A stretch of 64,000 nt of DNA from the NCBI RefSeq assembly GCF_003363015.1, contig NZ_QRAP01000002.1, positions 1 to 64,000 on the forward strand. The letters are read 5' to 3'. How positions within the stretch are numbered: the stretch's first letter is position 1; every line of letters begins with the position of its first letter. Shown in pieces: positions 17,908-26,200 of the stretch. The DNA comes from Enterobacillus tribolii. Its GTDB lineage: Bacteria; Pseudomonadota; Gammaproteobacteria; Enterobacterales; Enterobacteriaceae. The position numbers and the translations under genes are program-made. A model generated the notes under the pieces. The model was not told the origin of the DNA. It made no database searches and saw nothing but the letters and a program-made list of their open reading frames with translations.

Positions 17908-18942
17908 ATGGCAAACATTCGCGATGTCGCCCGACACGCCGGCGTTTCGGTCAGCACGGTGTCTAACGTACTGAACGGACGCGCCAATCAGATGCGCCAG
18001 GAGACGCTGGAGCGTATTGAGCAGGCCATGAAAGAGCTGAACTATCACCCCAACCGGGTGGCGCAGCAACTGAAAACCGGCCAGGCGAAGATGATTGGTT
18101 TGCTGGTACCTTCGATCGTCAACCCCAGCTTTGCGGCGTTGGCCCGCGAGGTGGATCTGGCCGCTAAAAAGCACCAGTACCGCGTATTGCTGGGGAACAC
18201 TTACCGTCAGGAAGAGGAAGAGCGTGCGTTTCTGGAAGATATGATGTCTCACGGCGTGCGCGGCGTGATTGTCGCTGCAAGCAACATGGAGAAACCCTAT
18301 TTTGCCAGTGCGGCGGCGCAGGGCATGATCATGATCAACTACGACAGCCGTATGCCCGGCGGCGACGTATACAATGCGATGCCTTTCGACAGCGTTTCGA
18401 TGGATAACGTCGAAGCCGGACGGCAGGCCGCGCAGCACCTGATTGACCGGGGATGCCGTAACATCGTTTTCGTTACGGAAGCGACGCCGACGGTCAGCCG
18501 CAGCCATAAAATCGGCGGGTTTCTTGAGGCGCTGCGCGACAGCGGCCTGCCCTGCGAGCACCGTATTATTGAGGGCAAGGCGCTCTCTGCCTACGGCGAT
18601 ACTGAAATGAGCGAGCTTGGCCGCGCGCTGGCCGGTAAAGTGCTGGACATCTCACCACATCCGGACGGGGTCGTGGCAATAAACGACGCGCTGGGGATCG
18701 GCCTGCTGGTTGGGCTACGTGACGCTAACATCTCGGTTCCCGGGGATATTTCAGTGGTAGGCATCGATAATATTCCGCTGTCGGAACTGATTAATCCGGG
18801 GTTGACGTCCGTCATGCCGCCGCTGGCGAAAATGGCGGAGCTGATGGTGGATCGTTTGCTGGTACGTATTGAAGAGCCGGCGATTGCACCGGAGGAAATG
18901 TTATTTGTTCCGACGCTGGTAAGCCGCCAGTCGGTTCGTTAA
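17908..18942 (+). CDS. LacI-family transcriptional regulator
   Basis: A 344-residue repressor-type regulator. The N-terminus ANIRDVARHAGVSVSTVSNV is the LacI helix-turn-helix, followed by the hinge region (NYHPNRVAQQL) and a periplasmic-binding-protein-like effector domain. ATG 17908 is chosen because GAGGAGAGG lies immediately upstream and the product then starts at the usual place. It sits inside the operon it probably controls; the effector is likely the transported sugar or its phosphate. Candidate operator at 13910-13944. Confidence 0.93.
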   Translation: MANIRDVARHAGVSVSTVSNVLNGRANQMRQETLERIEQAMKELNYHPNRVAQQLKTGQAKMIGLLVPSIVNPSFAALAREVDLAAKKHQYRVLLGNTYRQEEEERAFLEDMMSHGVRGVIVAASNMEKPYFASAAAQGMIMINYDSRMPGGDVYNAMPFDSVSMDNVEAGRQAAQHLIDRGCRNIVFVTEATPTVSRSHKIGGFLEALRDSGLPCEHRIIEGKALSAYGDTEMSELGRALAGKVLDISPHPDGVVAINDALGIGLLVGLRDANISVPGDISVVGIDNIPLSELINPGLTSVMPPLAKMAELMVDRLLVRIEEPAIAPEEMLFVPTLVSRQSVR

Positions 18943-19039
18943 TACATTATCTGACACATACGGGAATTTATTTCAGACAACGGTATTAATACCGTTGCCA
19001 AAGGCAGATATTACCCAAACTCTGAGGGTGGTAAATAAA

Positions 19040-19597
19040 ATGGATCATAGCAACGATATTAATAACCGGCCGGCGGCGGGTAAGCATCGTTTATTCGTTA
19101 TCATGGGGGTCTCCGGCAGCGGTAAATCTGTCGTGGCGCAGAAACTGAGCCAGCGCCTGGGAATACCGTGCCTGGACGGTGACTTTCTGCACCCCCGCGC
19201 CAACGTTGACAAAATGGCGGGCGGAAATGCCTTAAACGATGATGAGCGTCTTCCCTGGCTGCAGGCGCTGAACGAGGCGGCTTATGCCATGCTGCGCACT
19301 AATCCTGCTTCATTGTTGGTGTGTTCTGCGTTGAAAAAGCGTTACCGTGATATTTTACGTCAGGGAAATCCACATCTTTCCTTTCTGTTTATGAATGGGG
19401 AGTATGGGGTTATTGAGGAGCGGCTAAAACAGCGCAAAGGGCATTTTTTCCGCCCGCAAATGCTGGACTCTCAATTCTCCGCATTGGAATTACCGGATGC
19501 AACGGAAAAAGACGTGACCAGCATAGATATTCACGCTTCACTAGACGTCGTCGTGGAAAAATGTGCGCAATTAATTAATGAAACAACGCAGGCGTAA
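19040..19597 (+). CDS. Gluconokinase family sugar-acid kinase
   Basis: A 185-residue P-loop kinase: GVSGSGKS Walker A near residue 21, the substrate segment DGDFLHPRANVDKMAGG, and SALKKRYRD, all typical of GntK/IdnK. It phosphorylates gluconate at O6 with ATP, feeding the pentose phosphate or Entner-Doudoroff path. In this operon it is probably the last step after transport and SDR reactions, implying that the imported compound ends up as gluconate or a close relative. ATG 19040 follows GAGGGTGG; an upstream in-frame ATG has no such site. Confidence 0.9.
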   Translation: MDHSNDINNRPAAGKHRLFVIMGVSGSGKSVVAQKLSQRLGIPCLDGDFLHPRANVDKMAGGNALNDDERLPWLQALNEAAYAMLRTNPASLLVCSALKKRYRDILRQGNPHLSFLFMNGEYGVIEERLKQRKGHFFRPQMLDSQFSALELPDATEKDVTSIDIHASLDVVVEKCAQLINETTQA

Positions 19598-19759
19598 ATA
19601 CCCGGTTAATTAACTGACTATTGATATTTAAAACTCAACGGCTTGCTACTCGTCATCATCCTTTGGCTGATGATGTGCGTATGCGCTTATGCCAAATAAC
19701 GCGAGTGGGATTATTTATGCCCGGCGCGTGCAGACACAGAGAATAAACGGAGTCGAAAA

Positions 19760-20524
19760 ATGGGAACTTTAGCGGGAAAAAAAGCATTTATTACGGGTGC
19801 GGAGCAGGGGATTGGTAAGGCCACCGCGCAGAAACTGATTGAAGCGGGCTGCGATGTCTACATCCATTATTTTAGCGGGGAAGAGGGGCCGAAAGAACTG
19901 GTCGCGCTTGCGGAGAGCCGCGGGCAAAAAGCCGCTTACGGGTTTGCCGATTTAACCAATGAACCGGCTGCCGTGCAGTGTGTTTCTGCTGCCGCGGAAT
20001 TTTTAGGCGGCATAGATATTCTGGTTAATAACGTCGGCGGTATTATTGCCAGAAAGTGGTTGGGCGATATCGACATTAAATTCTGGCAAACCGTGATTGA
20101 TATTAATATGACCACGATGCTGAACGTAACACAAAGTGCATTACCCTACCTGAAAGTTGCCGATGAAGGCGCCAGCATTGTAAACCTGGCTTCTCTGGCA
20201 GGACGTTCCGGCGGGCATTCCGGATCTCTGGTTTACTCCATGACCAAAGGCGCCGTGCTGACGTGGACGCGCTCGCTTGCTGCGGAGCTGGGAGAGCACC
20301 AGATTCGGGTTAACGCCGTTGCTCCCGGTTTGATCCTGGGCACCCGCTTCCATAATCAGCATACGACGAAAGAATCCGCTGACCAAACCATCCGGGATAT
20401 TCCGTTGGGCAGAGCGGGAACACCGGAAGATGTGGCGAATGCGATCTGTTTTCTGGCGTCCGAATATGACGGGTTCATTTCCGGTGCGACGATCGACATT
20501 AACGGCGGTGTTTACCGGATGTAA
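19760..20524 (+). CDS. Short-chain dehydrogenase/reductase
   Basis: A 254-residue classical SDR with TGAEQGIGKA, NNVGG, a catalytic Ser in NLASLAG and a YSMTK Tyr/Lys motif, and a C-terminal INGGVYRM. It is clearly a different family member from the 17079 gene. It lies 162 bases after the kinase, with a short hairpin between, and shares an operon-like unit with the mutarotase that follows. Expected to act on a sugar or sugar acid; the substrate is not visible from sequence. Confidence 0.9.
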   Translation: MGTLAGKKAFITGAEQGIGKATAQKLIEAGCDVYIHYFSGEEGPKELVALAESRGQKAAYGFADLTNEPAAVQCVSAAAEFLGGIDILVNNVGGIIARKWLGDIDIKFWQTVIDINMTTMLNVTQSALPYLKVADEGASIVNLASLAGRSGGHSGSLVYSMTKGAVLTWTRSLAAELGEHQIRVNAVAPGLILGTRFHNQHTTKESADQTIRDIPLGRAGTPEDVANAICFLASEYDGFISGATIDINGGVYRM

Positions 20525-20575
20525 GGCGCATGGCGGCGGAAGTGGCCCTTCCACCGCATGATGTGAGGTAATAAT

Positions 20576-20995
20576 ATGATTAAGTCAGAGATCATCCATC
20601 CTGAATTATTGTGTGCGTTGGCGAAATGCGGTCATAAGGCCAAAATACTCATTGCCGACAGCAATTATTCGTTCGTCACCAATGCATCCCGGCATGCGAC
20701 GATTATTTATCTGAACTTATCGCCAGGGATGATTAGCAGTACGATTATTCTTGATAAAATTCTTTGCCACATCAACGTGGAAAGCGCCACGCTGATGGCT
20801 TACCCGGAAGATTTCGATAATACCATCGAGCGGGAATATAAAAAGCAGTTACCGGCATCGGTTGAGATGGCGTATGTCGACAGACAGGCGTTTTATGATA
20901 TGGCTAAGTCTGACGATACGTTATTAGTTATCGCATCCGGGGAAACCCGGCGCTTTGCTAATATTTTGCTGACCGTTGGTGTTGTGCTGCGTTAG
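20576..20995 (+). CDS. RbsD/FucU family sugar mutarotase
   Basis: A 139-residue protein. The start of the chain, HPELLCALAKCGHKAKILIADSN, is the RbsD/FucU signature, with the family's catalytic His and Asp. These enzymes interconvert pyranose/furanose or alpha/beta forms of sugars such as ribose and fucose. GAGG precedes ATG 20576. As the last gene of the TRAP locus it probably helps present the imported sugar in the form the kinase or dehydrogenase needs. The exact sugar is unknown. Confidence 0.85.
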   Translation: MIKSEIIHPELLCALAKCGHKAKILIADSNYSFVTNASRHATIIYLNLSPGMISSTIILDKILCHINVESATLMAYPEDFDNTIEREYKKQLPASVEMAYVDRQAFYDMAKSDDTLLVIASGETRRFANILLTVGVVLR

Positions 20996-21005
20996 TATAA
21001 AACAG

Positions 21006-21032
21006 GGAGGTAAGCCGTTTGGCTTTACCTCC
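21006..21032 (-). terminator. Stem-loop between the mutarotase gene and a minus-strand pseudogene
   Basis: GGAGGTAAGCC and its complement with one bulged base around GTTT. On the minus strand it is followed by a short T-run, so it best suits the decayed minus-strand gene at 21046; it could also stop the plus-strand operon ending at 20995. Confidence 0.45.
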
Positions 21033-21045
21033 TGGGGGGAGTCCG

Positions 21046-21265
21046 TTACCCTTTCCTGTCGGGTTTAAATTGCTCCCCCAGTTTCAGTTTGAATAACTCA
21101 TTGTCACGGTTTGAGTAGCGAACCGTGCCATCCGGCAACAGGTAAGCACCTTCCGTAAATCTGGTGCCGTTCAGGAAAGGTGCGACGGCGTCAGGCTGCT
21201 TCCAGAGTCAGTAAGACATACGGCGCGATGCTGTCGACGTTGGCCGTAAATATATTACGGCTCAT
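21046..21265 (-). pseudogene. Frameshifted small gene of about 75 residues
   Basis: Read on the minus strand, ATG 21265 opens MSRNIFTANVDSIAPYVLL and runs into a stop after 24 residues. A neighbouring frame then continues to a stop at 21046 with a well-formed stretch including EGAYLLPDGTVRYSN and NELFKLKLGEQF. The two parts join through one frameshift near 21200. I do not recognise the family. Confidence 0.45.
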
Positions 21266-21421
21266 CAACAAAAAACATTCACCCAATGGGGCGTGATAAT
21301 GTTGCCGGCTACTCAGCTTAGATCGAACCTGTATAAGTCAGTTGTCAATGGTTTTAGGTTCTTCACCAGCATAAGACAGGAGGTGCGGACGATTTCCTGG
21401 GCCTTCAGAAGTTACATATCA

Positions 21422-21843
21422 ATGGTACATAACACTATTTATGCTAAATCGTCTGTGATGATGACGACTGTCTTGTTAGCCGGTTGTGCAGAAAACCAGA
21501 ACTACATACCGCGCTCTACTGGGGTCAGCTCAGGGTGACACCGCGCAACTGCGGGTAATCTGCTTTACGGATTCCATGTGGTTCTCATTGGATTTGCCCC
21601 TATATATCGAATCGTGCAACCCTGGCTACCACATGGGCGCTGTACGTGATCCTAATTGTCCCGCCTGCAACCCTCCCAGGATGCGTGATAAGGGCTTCAA
21701 AAAAGGACAGCTATTTATTAGATTATGCCAAAGTGATTATTCCCAGTAGTGGTGTAGTTCACATCTTCGCGTCGTTCAGAACGTCGGATAACCGCAGACA
21801 GCCCCGAAAAATCGGTGTGTTTATAAGTAGAGTTTTCTCGTAG
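21422..21843 (+). pseudogene. Decayed lipoprotein gene
   Basis: ATG 21422 begins a peptide with a lipobox, VLLAGC, and stops after STGVSSG. The next frame continues with GDTAQLRVICFTDSMWF and a Cys-rich stretch, and a third frame later has VIIPSSGVVHIFASFR. This looks like one outer- or inner-membrane lipoprotein broken by two frameshifts. The family is unknown and the join points are approximate. Confidence 0.4.
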
Positions 21844-21934
21844 TCTGAGCTATGGATATTTCTATGATGGATAGCCCCCACGGCAGGAGCGCCTACCGGC
21901 ATAGGAGCAGCCCACCCCTTGCGTGGGCAGAATC

Positions 21935-21960
21935 AAAAAGCCCGATTCAAATCGGGCTTA
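21935..21960 (-). terminator. Intrinsic terminator of the Ig-like protein gene
   Basis: AGCCCGATT and its complement around a two-base loop, followed on the minus strand by five T. It lies 64 bases after the stop codon of the 22024 gene and is a convincing terminator. Confidence 0.75.
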
Positions 21961-22023
21961 CACGTAATTACATTGCGCTCAAATGAGATATACCTTCACG
22001 GAAGATGCTCATTTAACACAATA

Positions 22024-22692
22024 TCAGCTTGCCAGTTGCAACTGGACATCTTCAACCAACAGTGCGGATACATCACAAGCGTATGCAAACGGAGTAACAT
22101 CAGCAATCATTTCGGCGTTATTACCTGCAATCTCCACAGTCTCTTCCTGTTGCATTTCTGTGGGAGCAAAAGCCAGGGTGGTTTCACCGGTTGTCAGCAC
22201 TTCAGAAAAACTGATGGCCTGCGGAGGGGAAACGGGATCAGAGTCATGAGATGTAGCCGCCAGATTCAGCGAATCCTCATGCTCTCCTACCAAGCTTACT
22301 GTTTCAGTTATTTCTGTAACAACATCTGATGCCTGGGAGGGAGCTTGATACTTCTCGATCAGTAAAAGATCATAGCTACCTGCTTTTACAGGGATGATAG
22401 TGCTGCTGGCTTCCGGCATTGCTGTAAATTTATGCATGTCGCAAGGAATACCTTGTGCCGCATGGCTTGCAGTCAAATTACTTACTGGCAAACTCCAGTC
22501 ACCATACTGATCGGTAGTTACTGTGCCAATCAGTTTACCATTGTCATAAACAAACACTTTCGTGTTTGGCTGGCTCCCGCCCTTTAAAATAAGAGGTTCA
22601 TCATAGGCAACATCACCCCTTCTAAGAGTACTCCCATCACTTGCTTTGATGACACGTTCAACAGTCGCCGACACATACAATTTATCAGCCAT
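22024..22692 (-). CDS. Protein with one bacterial Ig-like domain, unknown function
   Basis: A 222-residue acidic protein with a strong ribosome site (AAAGGAG) before its ATG. Residues 1-75 resemble a single bacterial Ig-like repeat as found in large adhesins (KVFVYDNGKLIGTVTTDQYGDWSLPV). The rest is low in complexity, rich in Glu, Thr, Ser and Ala, and unrecognised. No signal peptide is visible. It has its own terminator. It may be a fragment of a larger surface protein that became independent, or a partner of one. Lower GC than neighbours suggests transfer. Confidence 0.6.
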   Translation of the reverse strand: MADKLYVSATVERVIKASDGSTLRRGDVAYDEPLILKGGSQPNTKVFVYDNGKLIGTVTTDQYGDWSLPVSNLTASHAAQGIPCDMHKFTAMPEASSTIIPVKAGSYDLLLIEKYQAPSQASDVVTEITETVSLVGEHEDSLNLAATSHDSDPVSPPQAISFSEVLTTGETTLAFAPTEMQQEETVEIAGNNAEMIADVTPFAYACDVSALLVEDVQLQLAS

Positions 22693-23084
22693 AAGTAATC
22701 TCCTTTCAATATTATGCTAACTTTCCCACATTGTTCTATTATTTATCTTAACAGAACACCATATATTTAAAGAATATACTGCGAGCAATATTTGTGTCAA
22801 AAAAATAATTTATAATATGATGCGTTATATAAAGGTTGAAAAAATAACTGGCGCTAATAAAAAGAATTATCCTATGCAGTGTTTAATTATAACTTGAATG
22901 AATGTATATAGGGGTCTCTGAGGCTAACAATAATAATTGTGATGCCAGCATATAAACGTCACACATTTTTCACTCCAGAAAGTTAATTTTCCAGAAATAC
23001 ATTTAATAAGAAGTTACTTACACTCTACAGATAATGCACCGCTCATGTTTATATTTCATACAACTGGTAGTTTGGAGAGAAGTT
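22693..23084. other. AT-rich gene-free stretch
   Basis: About 390 bases, clearly AT-rich, between the Ig-like gene and the colicin remnant. It must contain the promoter of the 22692 gene. I see no gene, and no clear LexA box of the kind that precedes intact colicin genes. Confidence 0.6.
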
Positions 23085-23372
23085 GTCATCAGCGTTATAT
23101 ACGAAGCGTTTGGCCTGGTCGGTACGGCTATCGATATCAACGATATGCGGGTTGCAGTCACGAAAGGCGTGCGTACCGGTGACTGGAACGACGCTTTCCG
23201 AACAGCGGAAAGGCTGGCTACTTCCGGGCTGGCGTCGGCCGCGGTGGCCTTTGCCGCCCTGACGGCGACGCTGATGGGAATTGTCGGCTATGCGCTGATC
23301 ATGGCATTCACCAGCGCCCTGATTGATGATGCCTTGATGGATCGTATTAATAAGTTTGTAATGAGCCTGTAA
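23085..23372 (+). pseudogene. Remnant of a pore-forming colicin (end of channel domain)
   Basis: The last 90 or so residues resemble the end of a channel-forming colicin domain: a TGDW segment, an Ala/Val/Leu-rich hairpin (two membrane helices, AAVAFAALTATLMGIVGYALIM), then SALIDDALMDRIN as in colicins A, N and Ia. The translocation and receptor domains and the start of the channel domain are absent. An ATG at 23034 would give a 112-residue frame but lacks a ribosome site. It ends one base from the stop of the opposing immunity gene, the usual tail-to-tail layout of pore-forming colicins. Confidence 0.75.
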
Positions 23373-23756
23373 TTATTTACTTGTCTGCGGCCTGTTCAGG
23401 CCGCATTTCTTTACGCCCTGGAAAAGAAAATAAATACCGCCTAAGGGGATCGCGAAGGTAAAACAAAAAAGATAAAACAGTGTCCACAAACCATTTTTAC
23501 CCGGTGTGTCGATAAAAAATCCGGTAGTCCAGAATTTCTTACTCGTAAAATTCAGGGCTATTTTTTCCACACCAAAACAGGCGAACGGGAATAACAATCC
23601 ACAGATGGTTAGCACGACTGCATAATATAAACCGTCTTTACCAGCAATCAGACCGTCATAAATTCCCCCGCCGAGCAAGATGGCGTACAACAGCAAGGCC
23701 AAACCATAATTGATCCACAGGTATTTGGCGGTGAGTTCGTGCCGGTCGTGTGCCAT
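23373..23756 (-). CDS. Colicin E1-type immunity protein
   Basis: A 127-residue inner-membrane protein with three to four hydrophobic helices. The central FGVEKIALNFTSKKFW and the later FTFAIPLGGIYFLF match the pattern of colicin E1 immunity (which has IEYIAFNF and LAIPFGLLGLF). It protects the cell by binding the colicin pore helices in the membrane. A strong ribosome site (GGAGGGGG) precedes the ATG. The matching colicin is only a fragment, so this is an orphan immunity gene that may still protect against outside colicins. Confidence 0.8.
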   Translation of the reverse strand: MAHDRHELTAKYLWINYGLALLLYAILLGGGIYDGLIAGKDGLYYAVVLTICGLLFPFACFGVEKIALNFTSKKFWTTGFFIDTPGKNGLWTLFYLFCFTFAIPLGGIYFLFQGVKKCGLNRPQTSK

Positions 23757-24309
23757 ATCCCCCTCCTGTGTAACGTGCCTGGTATAAAGTACGTTGCAGT
23801 ATGATGTCCTTTCCTGGCCAGGATGATTTTACGGTTTTCAACGCGGCGAGGCTATCAACCGTATGCGTTTTTTCATCGTAAGCGATGAACAGCATATATT
23901 TCAAATATGGATTATCTATTCTCTTTTGTACTGTTGCTCAGCACCCATCATTATCATCATTTTAATTGCGATGCTGCAAAAATCCTTTTTTTCCACACGG
24001 CAGATCCGATTTCCGTGTAAGCCGGATCCGGGGAAATGTCACTACAAAATACGGTCCTGCGCGGTACATGGTGGCTACGGTGAGAATGCCAGACTGAATC
24101 AAAGCTGCAGGTACTGTGAGATAAGGCAAAAATGGCGAGTCACCGTTCTGGGGCAAGGAGGCATTGTTACAGTCGATGTACGATAGACCTTTGGCTTGCC
24201 TAAGTTTGTAAAGAAGTGATAATGTTTTTCACTTGCGCATAGGACATCCTCGCTGGTGGCATAGCGCGAACGTCGTGCGGGATGCGGAGTCAGTGAGGTA
24301 GGCTTTCTT
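23757..24309. other. Gene-free region before the LysR gene
   Basis: About 550 bases without a convincing gene. Short frames exist on both strands but none has a ribosome site plus recognisable content. It should hold the promoters of the immunity gene (minus) and the LysR gene (plus). Confidence 0.5.
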
Positions 24310-25206
24310 ATGCGGTTTGATATCATCGACTTACGTTTGTTTCTGAATGTCTATAAGGCGGGTAGTATTACTGGTGGTGCTGCATTGTCAAACCTTACAT
24401 TGCAGTCAGCCAGCGAGCGCATCCGCGGTATGGAAGGCGAGCTGGGTGTTCCGTTATTGAGCCGTTCGAGAAAAGGCGTGAGGCTGTCAGATGCGGGATA
24501 TTCGTTGGTCAATCATGCCAATATCGTCCTGCAGCAGTTTGATCATATGCGCAGTGAATTGTACCAATACGGTAAAGGGCTGCGCGGACATATCAATTTA
24601 TTATGTAATTCTTCAGCGCAGAGCGAGTTTTTACCCGGCCTGCTCGGTCCTTATTTACTCAGTAAGCCCAATATTTCCGTTTCCGTTAAAGAAATGCCCA
24701 GCTACGACATTGTTGCTGCTATTAAGAATCAAACAGCGAATTTAGGTATCGTGGCTGACTCGACCGAATTGAACGGACTGGCCTCACTGCCTTTCCGTAG
24801 TGACGAGTTGGTCGTGTTTGCACCGGCAAATGGTTGTTGGCGTGATACCACAAGCACGACGTTTGAAGAGATCGTCGCGGCTGAATTTATCGGATTATCT
24901 GAAGGGAGCGCACTTCAGGAACATATTGAAGATCACGCTAAAAAATTGGGGCACCGTCTTAACTACCGTGTTCGTATGACCACGTTTGATGCCGTGATGC
25001 AGGTTGTCAGTAGCGGCGTAGGTATCGCAATTCTCCCGAGGCAGGCCGCAAATCGTTATTGTCATCATCACAACAGTAAAATTATCCGTCTGTCAGAAAG
25101 TTGGGCTGACCGCAAACTTATCATTTGTGCGCGAGACTTTACCGATCTGCCGGGGTATGTGAAGGAGTTCGTTGATTTTCTTGTGCAATACCCGTCTGAT
25201 CCATAA
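24310..25206 (+). CDS. LysR-family transcriptional regulator
   Basis: A 298-residue regulator with the LysR helix-turn-helix at the start (RLFLNVYKAGSITGGAALSN.TLQSASERIRGMEGELG) followed by a type 2 periplasmic-binding-like effector domain. It ends 3 bases before the convergent stop of the permease gene at 25210. The divergent permease and oxidoreductase nearby make a sulfur-related target plausible, but this is inferred from position only. Confidence 0.9.
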   Translation: MRFDIIDLRLFLNVYKAGSITGGAALSNLTLQSASERIRGMEGELGVPLLSRSRKGVRLSDAGYSLVNHANIVLQQFDHMRSELYQYGKGLRGHINLLCNSSAQSEFLPGLLGPYLLSKPNISVSVKEMPSYDIVAAIKNQTANLGIVADSTELNGLASLPFRSDELVVFAPANGCWRDTTSTTFEEIVAAEFIGLSEGSALQEHIEDHAKKLGHRLNYRVRMTTFDAVMQVVSSGVGIAILPRQAANRYCHHHNSKIIRLSESWADRKLIICARDFTDLPGYVKEFVDFLVQYPSDP

Positions 25207-25209
25207 TTG

Positions 25210-25926
25210 CTACTTGAGTGCCATATAGGCGCCCAGCGCGATTAAGCCGCTAAAAAAACAGCGCCGGAAGGTGAGTTCGCTGATCACCTTGCGCAGGTAT
25301 TGACCTGCATACATCCCTGCAATTGCAGGGATCAAGGCAATGGCGGACAAATAATAGTCAACATGTTCTAATTTGCTATCCAACGATAAATGCATTGCCA
25401 GCGCGATGGTGGAAGCCGTAAAAGCCAGCCCGAGCGCCTGGACAAGATCGTTTTTATTTAATTGGAGCGATTGCAGATAGGGGACTGCCGGAATAACGAA
25501 AACGCCGGTTGCCGCGGTAATGGCGCCGGTAATATACCCCACCAGTGGTGAGAGCCACTTCTCTGATTTGCCTGGGGAGGGGAGTTTTGTGGCAATAAGC
25601 CCCCAAAGGCCATACAGAATAAGAACGATACCCAACGCCACTTCAGTCCATGAGGATGTAGATGATAAACCAGGCAGCACACTGAATAGTGTGCCAATGA
25701 AAATTCCTGCGATAAATCCCCATAATCTTTTTATTAAATTAAGGAATGCGGGGCCAATAAAGAGTTGCCATATATTAGTTACCAAAGATGGAATAATTAA
25801 CAAACTGGCTGCACTGGCTGGCGCCATCACGACAGTTAATAACCCCATGGATATTGTTGGTAGCCCCAGACCAATCACACCTTTTACTATTCCGGCTAAC
25901 AGGAATACGGACATAATGGTAATCAT
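25210..25926 (-). CDS. TauE/SafE family membrane permease
   Basis: A 238-residue inner-membrane protein with about seven hydrophobic helices and a repeated gly-rich helix pattern (VKGVIGLGLPTISMG and GAITAATGVFVIPAVPYL) typical of TauE/SafE sulfite or sulfonate exporters. It is divergent from the SfnB-like gene across a 274-base region. The likely role is export of sulfite or uptake/export of a sulfonate released by that enzyme. Confidence 0.85.
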   Translation of the reverse strand: MITIMSVFLLAGIVKGVIGLGLPTISMGLLTVVMAPASAASLLIIPSLVTNIWQLFIGPAFLNLIKRLWGFIAGIFIGTLFSVLPGLSSTSSWTEVALGIVLILYGLWGLIATKLPSPGKSEKWLSPLVGYITGAITAATGVFVIPAVPYLQSLQLNKNDLVQALGLAFTASTIALAMHLSLDSKLEHVDYYLSAIALIPAIAGMYAGQYLRKVISELTFRRCFFSGLIALGAYMALK

Positions 25927-26200
25927 TTGAGCCCCCGTTGATATGACACCGAGCTTTATCTCTTTGATACCAAGAATATTAAGTGGAGTGATAATGCCTG
26001 TATATGAGTATTTCGCTGAGGGTATATCAAGGAAAAGCTGATTTCAGTCTTCACCGTAATATGCGTGATTACATGGTGTAACAAGAAGACAGTCTAATCA
26101 GGATTTTCCTTAGGATATCAGCGGAAATAACTAAGAAAAAACATTTCATTAACGTTTAATATACATGCTCTGAAAAGCAACCACTCTGGAGCCATGTACT

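Noticed and set aside
19654..19675. CATCATC...GATGATG hairpin between the kinase and second SDR as a terminator
   Set aside because: Short AT-rich arms, an 8-base loop and no T-run; too weak to call, and the genes on both sides appear to belong together.
23656..23904. An 82-residue minus-strand frame overlapping the immunity gene start
   Set aside because: It overlaps the strong ribosome site and start of the immunity gene, and its second half has no protein-like character; probably a shadow.
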